Source: Eurosta solidaginis (taxonomy: Eukaryota; Arthropoda; Insecta; Diptera; Tephritidae). From it: 64,000 bases of DNA. Made by a program: the position numbers and the translations under genes. Of the stretch, positions 10,932-25,608 are shown piece by piece. The first letter of the stretch is position 1. The number at the start of each line of letters is the position of its first letter. The notes beneath the pieces are model-generated. The model saw only the letters and a program-made list of their open reading frames with translations. It ran no database searches and was not told the DNA's origin. The DNA lies in NCBI RefSeq assembly GCF_040869045.1, contig NW_027136979.1, positions 310,001 through 374,000 on the forward strand, in the 5' to 3' direction.

Positions 10932-13908
10932 GGTTCAATTTCTACGTCATAAAAGGGATAAGTGTCCACATCTATTGAACCAAGCAAAATAGAATCGATT
11001 TTATTTTTGCAGATTATAGGTTTTTATGTGTATATTAATCCACAAGCTGATCCAAGGTTCTATCGCTAACGGTTCAATTTCTACGTCATACTGTGTGGGG
11101 TTAACCGACTAAAAGGGATAAGTGTCCATATCTATTGAACCAAGCAAGATAGAATCGATTTTGTTCTTGCAGATTATAGGCTTTTATGTGTATATTAATC
11201 CAAAAGCTGATCCAAGGTTCTATCGCTAACGGTTCAATTTCTACGTCATACTGGTTGGGGTTAACCGACTAAAAGGGATAAGTGTCCATATCTATTGAAC
11301 CAAGCAAAATAGAATCGATTTTATTTTTGCAGATTATAGGTTTTTATGTGTATATTAATCCACAAGCTAATCCAAGGTTCTATCGCTAACGGTTCAATTT
11401 CTACGTCATACTGTGTGGGGTTAACCGACTAAAAGGGATAAGTGTCCATATCTATTGAACCAAGCAAGATAGAATCGATTTTGTTTTTGCAGATTATAGG
11501 CTTTTATGTGTATATTAATCCAAAAGATGATCCAAGGTTCTATCGCTAACGGTTCAATTTCTACGTCAAACTGGGTGGGGTTAACCGACTAAAAGGGATA
11601 AGTGTCCATATCTATTGAACCAAGCAAGATAGAATAGATTTTATTTCTGCAGATGGTAGGTTTTTATGTGTGTATTAATCCACAAGCTGATCCAAGGTTC
11701 TATCGCTAACGGTTCAATTTCTACGTCATACTGTGTGGGGTTAACCGACTAAAAGGGATAAGTGTCCATATCTATTGAACCAAGCAAGACAGAATCGATT
11801 TTATTTCTGCAGATGGTAGGTTTTTATGTGTGTATTAATCCACAAGCTGATCCAAGGTTCTATCGCTAACGGTTCAATTTCTACGTCATAAAAGGGATAA
11901 GTGTCCACATCTATTGAACCAAGCAAAATAGAATCGATTTTATTTTTGCAGATTATAGGTTTTTATGTGTATATTAATCCACAAGCTGATCCAAGGTTCT
12001 ATCGCTAACGGTTCAATTTCTACGTCATACTGTGTGGGGTTAACCGACTAAAAGGGATAAGTGTCCATATCTATTGAACCAAGCAAGATAGAATCGATTT
12101 TGTTTTTGCAGATTATAGGCTTTTATGTGTATATTAATCCAAAAGCTGATCCAAGGTTCTATCGCTAACGGTTCAATTTCTACGTCATACTGGTTGGGGT
12201 TAACCGACTAAAAGGGATAAGTGTCCATATCTATTGAACCAAGCAAAATAGAATCGATTTTATTTTTGCAGATTACAGGTTTTTATGTGTATATTAATCC
12301 ACAAGCTGATCCAAGGTTCTATCGCTAACGGTTCAATTTCTACGTCATACTGTGTGGGGTTAACCAACTAAAAGGGATAAGTGTCCATATCTATTGAACC
12401 AAGCAAGATAGAATCGATTTTGTTTTTGGAGATGGTAGGTTTTTATGTGTATATTAATCCACAAGCTGATCCAAGGTTCTATCATTAACGGTTCAATTTC
12501 TACGTCATACTGTGTGGGGTTAACCGACTAAAAGGGATAAGTGTCCATATCTGTTGAACCAAGCAAGACAGAATCGATTTTATTTTTGCAGATGGTAGGT
12601 TTTTATGTGCATATTAATACACAAGCTGATCCAAGGTTCTATCACTAACGGTTCAATTTCTACGTCAAACTGGGTGAGGTTAACCAACTAAAAGGGATAA
12701 GTGTCCATATCTATTGAACCAAGCAAGACAGAATCGATTTTATTTTTGCAGTTTATAGGTTTTTATGTGTATATTAATCCACAAGCTGATCCAAGGTTCT
12801 ATCGCTAACGGTTCAATTTCTACGTCATACTGTGTGGGGTTAACCGACTAAAAGGGATAAGTGTCCATATCTATTGAACCAAGCAAGATAGAATCGATTT
12901 TGTTTTTGGAGATGGTAGGTTTTTATGTGTATATTAATCCACAAGCTGATCCAAGGTTCTATCGCTAACGGTTCAATTTCTACGTCATACTGTGTGGGGT
13001 TAACCAACTAAAAGGGATAAGTGTCCATATCTATTGAACCAAGCAAGATAGAATCGATTTTGTTTTTGGAGATGGTAGGTTTTTATGTGTATATTAATCC
13101 ACAAGCTGATCCAAGGTTCTATCATTAACGGTTCAATTTCTACGTCATACTGTGTGGGGTTAACCGACTAAAAGGGATAAGTGTCCATATCTATTGAACC
13201 AAGCAAGATAGAATCGATTTTGTTTTTCGAGATGGTAGGTTTTTATGTGTATATTAATCCACAAGCTGATCCAAGGTTCTATCATTAACGGTTCAATTTC
13301 TACGTCATACTGTGTGGGGTTAACCGACTAAAAGGGATAAGTGTCCATATCTATTGAACCAAGCAAGACAGAATCGATTTTATTTCTGCAGATGGTAGGT
13401 TTTTATGTGTGTATTAATCCACAAGCTGATCCAAGGTTCTATCGCTAACGGTTCAATTTCTACGTCATAAAAGGGATAAGTGTCCACATCTATTGAACCA
13501 CGCAAAATAGAATCGATTTTATTTTTGCAGATTATAGGTTTTTATGTGTGTATTAATCCACAAGCTGATCCAAGGTTCTATCGCTAACGGTTCAATTTCT
13601 ACGTCATACTGTGTGGGGTTAACCGACTAAAAGGGATAAGTGTCCATATCTATTGAACCAAGCAAGATAGAATCGATTTTGTTTTTGCAGATGGTAGGTT
13701 TTTATGTGTATATTAATCCACAAGCTGATCCAAGGTTCTATCGTTAACGGTTCAATTTCTACGTCATACTGGGTGGGGTTAAACGACTAAAAGGGATAAG
13801 TGTCCATATCTATTGAACCAAGCAAGATAGAATCGATTTTGTTTTTGCAGATTATAGGCTTTTATGTGTATATTAATCCAAAAGCTGATCCAAGGTTCTA
13901 TCGCTAAC

Positions 13909-14388
13909 GGTTCAATTTCTACGTCAAACTGGGTGGGGTTAACCGACTAAAAGGGATAAGTGTCCATATCTATTGAACCAAGCAAGATAGAATCGATTTT
14001 GTTTTTGCAGATGATAGGTTTTTACGTGTATATTAATCCACAACCCGACCCAAGGTTCTATCGCTAACGGTTCAATTTCTACGTCATACTGGGTGGGGTT
14101 AACCGACTAATAGGGATAAGTGTCTATATCTATTGAACCAAGCAAGGTAGAATCGAATTTATTTTTGCAGATGGTAGGTTTTTATGTGCATATTAATACA
14201 CAAGCTGATCCAAGGTTCTATCACTAACGGTTCAATTTCTACGTCAAACTGGGTGAGGTTAACCAACTAAAAGGGATAAGTGTCCATATCTATTGAACCA
14301 AGCAAGATAGAATCGATTTTGTTTTTGGAGATGGTAGGTTTTTATGTGTATATTAATCCACAAGCTGATCCAAGGTTCTATCGTTAAC
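13909..14388 (+). repeat. Three-monomer block repeated at 16246-16725
   Basis: Three L units in this order carry CAACCCGACC, then CTAATAGGG, then CACTAACGG with AACCAACTA. The same set recurs 2337 bp downstream. The first of the three differs in its head (CAAACTGGG here, CATACTGGG there), so the downstream copy was joined within a monomer. A looser relative lies at 9013-9492. Confidence 0.8.
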
Positions 14389-17300
14389 GGTTCAATTTCT
14401 ACGTCATACTGGGTGGGGTTAACCGACTAAAAGGGATAAGTGTCCATATCTATTGAACCAAGCAAGATAGAATCGATTTTGTTTTTGCAGATTATAGGCT
14501 TTTATGTGTATATTAATCCAAAAGCTGATCCAAGGTTCTATCGCTAACGGTTCAATTTCTACGTCAAACTGGGTGGGGTTAACCGACTAAAAGGGATAAG
14601 TGTCCATATCTATTGAACCAAGCAAGATAGAATCGATTTTGTTTTTGGAGATGGTAGGTTTTTATGTGTGTATTAATCCACAAGCTGATCCAAGGTTCTA
14701 TCGCTAACGGTTCAATTTCTACGTCATAAAAGGGATAAGTGTCCACATCTATTGAACCAAGCAAAATAGAATCGATTTTATTTTTGCAGATTATAGGTTT
14801 TTATGTGTATATTAATCCACAAGCTGATTCAAGGTTCTATCGCTGACGGTTCAATTTCTACGTCATACTGTGTGGGGTTAACCGACTAAAAGGGATAAGT
14901 GTCCATATCTATTGAACCAAGCAAGATAGAATCGATTTTATTTTTGCAGATTATAGGTTTTTATGTGTATATTAATCCACAAGCTGATCCAAGGTTCTAT
15001 CGCTAACGGTACAATTTCTACGTCATACTGTGTGGGGTTAACCGACTAAAAGGTATAAGTGTCCATATCTATTGAACCAAGCAAGACAGAATCGATTTTA
15101 TTTCTGCAGATGGTAGGTTTTTATGTGTGTATTAATCCACAAGCTGATCCAAGGTTCTATCGCTAACGGTTCAATTTCTACGTCATAAAAGGGATAAGTG
15201 TCCACATCTATTGAACCAAGCAAAATAGAATCGATTTTATTTTTGCAGATTATAGGTTTTTATGTGTATATTAATCCACAAGCTGATCCAAGGTTCTATC
15301 GCTAACGGTTCAATTTCTACGTCATACTGTGTGGGGTTAACCGACTAAAAGGGATAAGTGTCCATATCTATTGAACCAAGCAAGATAGAATCGATTTTGT
15401 TTTTGCAGATTATAGGCTTTTATGTGTATATTAATCCAAAAGCTGATCCAAGGTTCTATCGCTAACGGTTCAATTTCTACGTCATACTGGTTGGGGTTAA
15501 CCGACTAAAAGGGATAAGTGTCCATATCTATTGAACCAAGCAAAATAGAATCGATTTTATTTTTGCAGATTATAGGTTTTTATGTGTATATTAATCCACA
15601 AGCTGATCCAAGGTTCTATCGCTAACGGTTCAATTTCTACGTCATACTGTGTGGGGTTAACCAACTAAAAGGGATAAGTGTCCATATCTATTGAACCAAG
15701 CAAGATAGAATCGATTTTGTTTTTGGAGATGGTAGGTTTTTATGTGTATATTAATCCACAAGCTGATCCAAGGTTCTATCATTAACGGTTCAATTTCTAC
15801 GTCATACTGTGTGGGGTTAACCGACTAAAAGGGATAAGTGTCCATATCTATTGAACCAAGCAAGACAGAATCGATTTTATTTCTGCAGATGGTAGGTTTT
15901 TATGTGTGTATTTATCCACAAGCTGATCCAAGGTTCTATCGCTAACGGTTCAATTTCTACGTCATAAAAGGGATAAGTGTCCACATCTATTGAACCACGC
16001 AAAATAGAATCGATTTTATTTTTGCAGATTATAGGTTTTTATGTGTATATTAATCCACAAGCTGATATAAGGTTCTATCGCTAACGGTTCAATTTCTACG
16101 TCAAACTGGGTGAGGTTAACCGACTAAAAGGGATAAGTGTCCATATCTATTGAACCAAGCAAGACAGAATAGATTTTATTTTTGCAGATGGTAGGCTTTT
16201 ATGTGTACAATAATCCAAAAGCTGATCCAAGGTTCTATCGCTAACGGTTCAATTTCTACGTCATACTGGGTGGGGTTAACCGACTAAAAGGGATAAGTGT
16301 CCATATCTATTGAACCAAGCAAGATAGAATCGATTTTGTTTTTGCAGATGATAGGTTTTTACGTGTATATTAATCCACAACCCGACCCAAGGTTCTATCG
16401 CTAACGGTTCAATTTCTACGTCATACTGGGTGGGGTTAACCGACTAATAGGGATAAGTGTCTATATCTATTGAACCAAGCAAGGTAGAATCGAATTTATT
16501 TTTGCAGATGGTAGGTTTTTATGTGCATATTAATACACAAGCTGATCCAAGGTTCTATCACTAACGGTTCAATTTCTACGTCAAACTGGGTGAGGTTAAC
16601 CAACTAAAAGGGATAAGTGTCCATATCTATTGAACCAAGCAAGACAGAATCGATTTTATTTTTGCAGTTTATAGGCTTTTATGTGTATATTAATCCACAA
16701 GCTGATCCAAGGTTCTATCATTAACGGTTCAATTTCTACGTCATACTGTGTGGGGTTAACCGACTAAAAGGGATAAGTGTCCATATCTATTGAACCAAGC
16801 AAGATAGAATCGATTTTATTTTTGCAGATTATAGGTTTTTATGTGTATATTAATCAACAAGCTGATCCAAGGTTCTATCGCTAACGGTTCAATTTCTACG
16901 TCATACTGTGTGGGGTTAACCGACTAAAAGGGATAAGTGTCCATATCTATTGAACCAAGCAAGATAGAATCGATTTTGTTTTTGGAGATGGTAGGTTTTT
17001 ATGTGTATATTAATCCACAAGCTGATCCAAGGTTCTATCATTAACGGTTCAATTTCTACGTCGTACTGTGTGAGGTTAACCGACTAAAAGGGATAAGTGT
17101 CCATATCTATTGAACCAAGCAAGACAGAATCGATTTTATTTCTGCAGATGGTAGGTTTTTATGTGTGTATTAATCCACAAGCTGATCCAAGGTTCTATCG
17201 CTAACGGTTCAATTTCTACGTCATAAAAGGGATAAGTGTCCACATCTATTGAACCACGCAAAATAGAATCGATTTTATTTTTGCAGATGGTAGGTTTTTA

Positions 17301-17824
17301 TGTGTATATTAATCCACAAGCTGATCCAAGGTTCTATCGCTAACGGTTCAATTTCTACGTCATACTGTGTGGGGTTAACCGACTAAAAGGGATAAGTGTC
17401 CATATCTATTGAACCAAGCAAGATAGAATCGATTTTGTTTTTGCAGATTATAGGCTTTTATGTGTATATTAATCCAAAAGCTGATCCAAGGCTCTATCGC
17501 TAACGGTTCAATTTCTACGTCAAACTGGGTGGGGTTAACCGGCTAAAAGGGATAAGTGTCCATATCTATTGAACCAAGCAAGATAGAATCGATTTTGTTT
17601 TTGCAGATTATAGGTTTTTATGTGTATATTAATCCACAAGCTTATCCAAGGTTTTTTCGCTAACGGTTCAATTTCTACGTCAAACTGGGTGGGGTTAACC
17701 GACTAAAACGGATAAGTGTCCATATCTATTGAACCAAGCAAGACAGAATCGATTTTATTTTTGCAGACGGTAGGTTTTTATGTGTATATTAATCCACAAG
17801 CCGATCCAAGGTTCAATCGTTAAC

Positions 17825-17890
17825 GGTTCAATTTCTACGTCATACTGTGTGGGGTTAACCGACTAAAAGGGATAAGTTTCTATCCCTAAC
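17825..17890 (+). repeat. 66-bp truncated monomer, copy 1
   Basis: An L unit runs normally to GATAAGT (L position 53) and then joins TTCTATCCCTAAC near the monomer end. Ninety-four bp, L positions 54-147, are missing, including ATTGAACC and AATCGATT, while GGTTAACC is kept. CCCTAAC in place of CGCTAAC is a linked variant that identifies the lineage. Confidence 0.93.
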
Positions 17891-19288
17891 GGTTCAATTT
17901 CTACGTCATAAAATGGATAAGTGTCCACATCTATTGAACCAAGCAAAATAGAATCGATTTTGTTTTTGCAGATTATAGGTTTTTATGTGTATATTAATCC
18001 ACAAGCTGATTCAAGGTTCTATCGCTAACGGTTCAATTTCTACGTCATACTGTGTGGGGTTAACCGACTAAAAGGGATAAGTGTCCATATCTATTGAACC
18101 AAGCAAGATAGAATCGATTTTATTTTTGCAGATTATAGGTTTTTATGTGTATATTAATCCACAAGCTGATCCAAGGTTCTATCGCTAACGGTTCAATTTC
18201 TACGTCATACTGTGTGGGGTTAACCGACTAAATGGGATAAGTGTCCATATCTATTGAACCAAGCAAGATAGAATCGATTTTGTTTTTGGATATGGTAGGT
18301 TTTTATGTGTATATTAATCCACAAGCTGATCCAAGGTTCTATCGTTAACGGTTCAATTTCTACGTCATACTGTGTGGGGTTAACCGACTAAAAGGGATAA
18401 GTGTCCATATCTATTGAACCAAGCAAGACAGAATCGATTTTATTTCTGCAGATGGTAGGTTTTTATGTGTGTATTAATCCACAAGCTGATCCAAGGTTCT
18501 ATCGCTAACGGTTCAATTTCTACGTCATAAAAGGGATAAGTGTCCACATCTATTGAACCAAGCAAAATAGAATCGATTTTATTTTTGCAGATTATAGGTT
18601 TTTATGTGTATATTAGTCCACAAGCTGATCCAAGGTTCTATCGCTAACGGTTCAATTTCTACGTCATACTGTGTGGGGTTAACCGACTAAAAGGGATAAG
18701 TGTCCATATCTATTGAACCAAGCAAGATAGAATCGATTTTGTTTTTGCAGATGGTAGGTTTTTATGTGTATATTAATCCACAAGCTGATCCAAGATTCTA
18801 TCGTTAACGGTTCAATTTCTACGTCATACTGGGTGGGGTTAAACGACTAAAAGGGATAAGTGTCCATATCTATTGAACCAAGCAAGATAGAATCGAATTT
18901 GTTTTTGCAGATGATAGGTTTTTATGTGTATATTAATCCACAAGCTGATCCAAGGTTCTATCGCTAACGGTTCAATTTCTGCGTCATACTGGGTGGGGTT
19001 AACCGACTAAAAGGGATAAGTGTCCATATCTATTGAACCAAGCAAGATAGAATCGATTTTGTTTTTGCAGATGGTAGGCTTTTATGTGTATATTAATCCA
19101 CAAGCTGATCCAAGGTTCTATCGTTAACGGTTCAATTTCTACGTCATACTGTGTGGGGTTAACCGACTAAAAGGGATAAGTGTCCATATCTATTGAACCA
19201 AGCAAGACAGAATCGATTTTATTTCTGCAGGTGGTAGGTTTTTATGTGTGTATTAATCCACAAGCTGATCCAAGCTTCTATCGCTAAC

Positions 19289-19425
19289 GGTTCAATTTCT
19301 ACGTCATAAAATGGATAAGTGTCCACATCTATTGAACCAAGTAAAATAGAATCGATTTTATTTTTGCAGATTATAGGTTTTTATGTGTATATTAATCCAC
19401 AAGCTGATAAGGTTCTATCGCTAAC
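19289..19425 (+). repeat. 137-bp S monomer with a 2-bp deletion
   Basis: GCTGATAAGG stands in place of GCTGATCCAAGG. The same unit recurs at 27007-27143, exactly 7718 bp downstream, with the same S variant CCAAGTAAAA. It confirms that the two regions are copies. Confidence 0.9.
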
Positions 19426-22400
19426 GGTTCAATTTCTACGTCATACTGTGTGGGGTTAACCGACTAAAAGGGATAAGTGTCCATATCTATTGAACCAAGC
19501 CAGATAGAATCGATTTTATTTTTGCAGATTATAGGTTTTTATGTGTATATTAATCCACAAGCTGATCCAAGGTTCTATCGCTAACGGTTCAATTTCTACG
19601 TCATACTGTGTGGGGTTAACCAACTAAAAGGGATAAGTGTCCATATCTATTGAACCAAGCAAGATAGAATCGATTTTGTTTTTGGAGATGGTAGGTTTTT
19701 ATGTGTATATTAATCCACAAGCAGATCCAAGGTTCTATCATTAACGGTTCAATTTCTACGTCATACTGTGTGGGGTTAACCGACTAAAAGGGATAAGTGT
19801 CCATATCTGTTGAACCCAGCAAGACAGAATCGATTTTATTTCTGCAGATGGTAGGTTTTTATGTGTGTATTAATCCACAAGTTGATCCAAGGTTCTATCG
19901 CTAACGGTTCAATTTCTACGTCATAAAAGGGATAAGTGTCCACAACTATTGAACCAAGCAAAATAGAATCGATTTTATTTTTGCAGATTATAGGTTTTTA
20001 TGTGTATATTAATCCACAAGCTGATCCAAGGTTCTATCGCTAACGGTTCAATTTCTACGTCATACTGTGTGGGGTTAACCGACTAAAAGGGATAAGTGTC
20101 CATATCTATTGAACCAAGCAAGATAGAATCGATTTTGTTTTTGCAGATTATAGGCTTTTATGTGTATATTAATCCAAAAGCTGATCCAAGGTTCTATCGC
20201 TAACGGTTCAATTTCTACGTCATACTGGTTGGGGTTAACCGACTAAAAGGGATAAGTGTCCATATCTATTGAACCAAGCAAAATAGAATCGATTTTATTT
20301 TTGCAGATTATAGGTTTTTATGTGTATATTAATCCACAAGCTGATCCAAGGTTCTATCGTTAACGGTTCAATTTCTACGTCATACTGGGTGGGGTTAAAC
20401 GACTAAAAGGGATAAGTGTCCATATCTATTGAACCAAGCAAGATAGAATCGATTTTGTTTTTGCAGATTATAGGCTTTTATGTGTATATTAATCCAAAAG
20501 CTGATCCAAGGTTCTATCGCTAACGGTTCAATTTCTACGTCATACTGGTTGGGGTTAACCGACTAAAAGGGATAAGTGTCCATATCTATTGAACCAAGCA
20601 AGATAGAATCGATTTTGTTTTTGCAGATTATAGGTTTTTATGTGCATATTAATCCACAAGCTGATACAAGGTTTTTTCGCTAACGGTTCAATTTCTACGT
20701 CATACTGTGTGGGGTTAACCGACTAAAAGGGATAAGTGTCCATATCTATTGAATCAAGCAAGACAGAATCGATTTTATTTCTGCAGATGGTAGGTTTTTA
20801 TGTGTGTATTAATCCACAAGCTGATCCAAGGTTCTATCGCTAACGGTTCAATTTCTACGTCATAAAAGGGATAAGTGTCCACATCTATTGAACCAAGCAA
20901 AATAGAATCGATTTTATTTTTGCAGATTATAGGTTTTTATGTGTATATTAATCCACAAGCTGATCCAAGGTTCTATCATTAACGGTTCAATTTCTACGTC
21001 ATACTGTGTGGGGTTAACCGACTAAAAGGGATAAGTGTCCATATCTATTGAACCAAGCAAGATAGAATCGATTTTGTTTTTGCAGATGGTAGGTTTTTAT
21101 TCGTATATTAATCCACAAGCTGATCCAAGGTTCTATCATTAACGGTTCAATTTCTACGTCATACTGTGTGGGGTTAACCGACTAAAAGGGATAAGTGTCC
21201 ATATCTATTGAACCAAGCAAGACAGAATCGATTTTATTTCTGCAGATGGTAGGTTTTTATGTGTGTATTAATCCACAAGCTGATCCAAGGTTCTATCGCT
21301 AACGGTTCAATTTCTACGTCATAAAAGGGATAAGTGTCCACATCTATTGAACCAAGCAAAATACAATCGATTTTATTTTTGCAGATTATAGGTTTTTATG
21401 TGTATATTAATCCACAGGCTGATCCAAGGTTCTATCGCTAACGGTTCAATTTCTACGTCATACTGTGTGGGGTTAACCGACTAAAAGGGATAAGTGTCCA
21501 TATCTATTGAACCAAGCAAGATAGAATCGATTTTGTTTTTGCAGATGATAGGTCTTTATGTGTATATTAATCCACAAGCCGATCCAAGGTTCTATCGCTA
21601 ACGGTTCAGTTTCTACGTCATAAAATGGATAAGTGTCCACATCTATTGAACCAAGCAAAATAGAATCGATTTTATTTTTGCAGATTATAGGTTTTTATGT
21701 GTATATTAATCCACAAGCTGATTCAAGGTTCTATCGCTAACGGTTGAATTTCTACATCATAAAATGGATAAGTGTCCACATCTATTGAACCAAGCAAAAT
21801 AGAATCGATTTTATTTTTGCAGATTATAGGTTTTTATGTGTATATTAATCCACAAGCTGATCCAAGGTTCTATCGCTAACGGTTCAATTTCTACGTCATA
21901 CTGTGTGGGGTTAACCGACTAAAAGGGATAAGTGTCCATATCTATTGAACCAAGCAAGATAGAATCGATTTTGTTCTTGCAGATGATAGGTTTTTATGTG
22001 TATATTAATCCACAAGCCGATCCAAGGTTCTATCGCTAACGGTTCAATTTCTACGTCATAAAATGGATAAGTGTCCACATCTATTGAACCAAGCAAAATA
22101 GAATCGACTTTATTTTTGCAGATTATAGGTTTTTATGTGTGTATTAATCCACAAGCTGATCCAAGCTTCTATCGCTAACGGTTCAATTTCTACGTCATAA
22201 AATGGATAAGTGTCCACATCTATTGAACCAAGGAAAATAGAATCGATTTTATTTTTGCAGATTGTAGGTTTTTATGTGTATATTAATCCACAAGCTGATT
22301 CAAGGTTCTATCGCTAACGGTTCAATTTCTACGTCATACTGTGTGGGGTTAACCGACTAAAAGGGATAAGTGTCCATATCTATTGAACCAAGCAAGATAG

Positions 22401-23118
22401 AATCGATTTTATTTTTGCAGATTATAGGTTTTTATGTGTATATTAATCCACAAGTTGATCCAAGGTTCTATCGCTAACGGTTCAATTTCTACGTCATACT
22501 GTGTGGGGTTAACCAACTAAAAGGGATAAGTGTCCATATCTATTGAACCAAGCAAGATAGAATCGATTTTGTTTTTGCAGATGGTAGGTTTTTATGTGTA
22601 TATTAATCCACAAGCTGATCCAAGGTTCTATCGTTAACGGTTCGATTTCTACGTCATACTGGGTGGGGTTAAACGACTAAAAGGGATAAGTGTCCATATC
22701 TATTGAACCAAGCAAGATAGAATCGATTTTGTTTTTGCAGATTATAGGCTTTTATGTGTACATTAATCCAAAAGCTGATCCAAGGCTCTATCGCTAACGG
22801 TTCAATTACTACGTCAAACTGGGTGGGGTTAACCGACTAAAAGGGATAAGTGTCCATATCTATTGAACCAAGCAAGATAGAATCGATTTTGTTTTTGCAG
22901 ATTATAGGTTTTTATGTGTATATTAATCCACAAGCTTATCCAAGGTTTTTTCGCTAACGGTTCAATTTCTACGTCAAACTGGGTGGGGTTAACCGACTAA
23001 AAGGGATAAGTGTCCATATCTATTGAACCAAGCAAGACAGAATCGATTTTATTTTTGCAGACGGTAGGTTTTTATGTGTATATTAATCCACAAGCCGATC
23101 CAAGGTTCAATCGTTAAC

Positions 23119-23184
23119 GGTTCAATTTCTACGTCATACTGTGTGGGGTTAACCGACTAAAAGGGATAAGTTTCTATCCCTAAC
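23119..23184 (+). repeat. 66-bp truncated monomer, copy 2
   Basis: It has the same junction (GATAAGTTTCTATCCC) and length as the unit at 17825. It is preceded by the same three L subtypes, including one ending GGTTCAATCG, and followed by a CATAAAATGG S unit. The copies therefore descend from one deletion that was later duplicated together with its neighbours. Confidence 0.93.
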
Positions 23185-25542
23185 GGTTCAATTTCTACGT
23201 CATAAAATGGATAAGTGTCCACATCTATTGAACCAAGCAAAATAGAATCGATTTTGTTTTTGTAGATTATAGGTTTTTATGTGTATATTAATCCACAAGC
23301 TGATTCAAGGTTCTATCGCTAACGGTTAAATTTCTACGTCATACTGTGTGGGGTTAACCGACTAAAAGGGATAAGTGTCCATATCTATTGAACTAAGCAA
23401 GATAGAATCGATTTTATTTTTGCAGATTATAGGTTTTTATGTGTATATTAATCCACAAGCCGATCCAAGGTTCTATCGCTAACGGTTCAATTTCTACGTC
23501 ATACTGTGTGGGGTTAACCGACTAAAAGGGATAAGTGTCCATATCTATTGAACCAAGCAAGATAGAATCGATTTTGTTTTTGGATATGGTAGGTTTTTAT
23601 GTGTATATTAATCCACAAGCTGATCCAAGGTTCTATCGTTAACGGTTCAATTTCTACGTCATACTGTGTGGGGTTAACCGACTAAAAGGGATAAGTGTCC
23701 ATATCTATTGAACCAAGCAAGACAGAATCGATTTTATTTTTGCAGTTTATAGGCTTTTATGTGTATATTAATCCACAAGCTGATCCAAGGTTCTATCATT
23801 AACGGTTCAATTTCTACGTCATACTGTGTGGGGTTAACCGACTAAAAGGGATAAGTGTCCATATCTATTGAAACAAGCAAGATAGAATCGATTTTATTTT
23901 TGCAGATTATAGGTTTTTATGTGTATATTAATCAACAAGCTGATCCAAGGTTCTATCGCTAACGGTTCAATTTCTACGTCATACTGTGTGGGGTTAACCG
24001 ACTAAAAGGGATAAGTGTCCATATCTATTGAACCAAGCAAGATAGAATCGATTTTGTTTCTGGAGATGGTAGGTTTTTATGTGTATATTAATCCACAAGC
24101 TGATCCAAGGTTCTATCATTAACGGTTCAATTTCTACGTCATACTGTGTGAGGTTAACCGACTAAAAGGGATAAGTGTCCATATCTATTGAACCAAGCAA
24201 GACAGAATCGATTTTATTTTTGCAGATTATAGGTTTTTATGTGCATATTAATACACAAGCTGATCCAAGGTTCTATCACTAACGGTTCAATTTCTACGTC
24301 AAACTGGGTGAGGTTAACCAACTAAAAGGGATAAGTGTCCATATCTATTGAACCAAGCAAGACAGAATCGATTTTATTTTTGCAGTTTATAGGCTTTTAT
24401 GTGTATATTAATCCACAAGCTGATCCAAGGTTCTATCATTAACGGTTCAATTTCTACGTCATACTGTGTGGGGTTAACCGACTAAAAGGGATAAGTGTCC
24501 ATATCTATTGAACCAAGCAAGATAGAATCGATTTTATTTTTGCAGATTATAGGTTTTTATGTGTATATTAATCAACAAGCTGATCCAAGGTTCTATCGCT
24601 AACGGTTCAATTTCTACGTCATACTGTGTGGGGTTAACCGACTAAAAGGGATAAGTGTCCATATCTATTGAACCAAGCAAGATAGAATCGATTTTGTTTT
24701 TGGAGATGGTAGGTTTTTATGTGTATATTAATCCACAAGCTGATCCAAGGTTCTATCATTAACGGTTCAATTTCTACGTCATACTGTGTGAGGTTAACCG
24801 ACTAAAAGGGATAAGTGTCCATATCTATTGAACCAAGCAAGACAGAATCGATTTTATTTCTGCAGATGGTAGGTTTTTATGTGTGTAATAATCCACAAGC
24901 TGATCCAAGGTTCTATCGCTAACGGTTCAATTTCTACGTCATAAAAGGGATAAGTGTCCACATCTATTGAACCACGCAAAATAGAATCGATTTTATTTTT
25001 GCAGATGGTAGGTTTTTATGTGTATATTAATCCACAAGCTGATCCAAGGTTCTATCGCTAACGGTTCAATTTCTACGTCATACTGTGTGGGGTTAACCGA
25101 CTAAAAGGGATAAGTGTCCATATCTATTGAACCAAGCAAGATAGAATCGATTTTGTTTTTGCAGATTATAGGCTTTTATGTGTATATTAATCAAAAAGCT
25201 GATCCAAGGCTCTATCGCTAACGGTACAATTTCTACGTCAAACTGGGTGGGGTTAACCGACTAAAAGGGATAAGTGTCCATATCTATTGAACCAAGCAAG
25301 ATAGAATCGATTTTGTTTTTGCAGATTATAGGTTTTTATGTGTATATTAATCCACAAGCTTATCCAAGGTTTTTTCGCTAACGGTTCAATTTCTACGTCA
25401 AACTGGGTGGGGTTAACCGACTAAAAGGGATAAGTGTCCATATCTATTGAACCAAGCAAGACAGAATCGATTTTATTTTTGCAGACGGTAGGTTTTTATG
25501 TGTATATTAATCCACAAGCCGATCCAAGGTTCAATCGTTAAC
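23119..25542 (+). repeat. Domain C interposed unit (2424 bp) with B-like monomers
   Basis: After the 66-bp unit and three or four shared monomers, this segment switches to monomers typical of the end of domain B, such as CAAACTGGGTGAGG and the S unit with ACCACGCAAA. It contains its own 640-bp shift: three monomers at 23804-24283 resemble 24444-24923, both with ATCAACAAGC. It looks like a recombinant between the B end and the C unit. Confidence 0.75.
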
Positions 25543-25608
25543 GGTTCAATTTCTACGTCATACTGTGTGGGGTTAACCGACTAAAAGGGATAAGTTTCTA
25601 TCCCTAAC
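25543..25608 (+). repeat. 66-bp truncated monomer, copy 3
   Basis: The junction is the same as at 17825, exactly 7718 bp downstream. The surrounding 3.5 kb is shared at the same offset. The spacing to the previous copy is only 2424 bp, because the long middle part of the unit is absent there. Confidence 0.93.

Larger units (their letters stand above)
8693..17344 (+). repeat. Domain B: L-rich region with local HORs
   Basis: S monomers are sparse (10932, 11871, 13450, 14709, 15168, 15947 and 17206) among L units. Several small-scale duplications are visible. CCAGGCAAGA recurs at a shift of 800 bp, near 10043 and 10843. ACTAGAAGGG recurs at a shift of 960 bp, near 9530 and 10490. A three-monomer set (ACGTG-type, CTAATAGGG-type, GTGAGG-type) recurs at 9013, 13909 and 16246. 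An S unit with the private variant ACCACGCAAA occurs at 13450, 15947 and 17206. No single period dominates. Confidence 0.78.
17825..23118 (+). repeat. Domain C HOR copy 1 (35 monomers, 5294 bp)
   Basis: After the 66-bp unit the order is S LLL S LLLL S (137 bp) LLL S LLLLL S LL S L SS L SS LLLLL. The 137-bp S unit (19289-19425) lacks two bases in GCTGATAAGG. The block L SS L SS (21443-22318) is a characteristic cluster that is seen again in later copies and in domain D. Confidence 0.82.

Noticed and set aside
14579..14764. 61-codon open frames on the minus strand, at 14579-14764 and at 13 further places such as 21473-21658, 44210-44395 and 63246-63431
   Set aside because: They begin with TTG and not ATG, lie wholly inside L-S monomer pairs, and end at the TAA of the GGTTAACC palindrome. 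Both monomer lengths are 1 mod 3, so no frame continues through the array. They exist because the repeat sequence is repeated, not because of protein selection.
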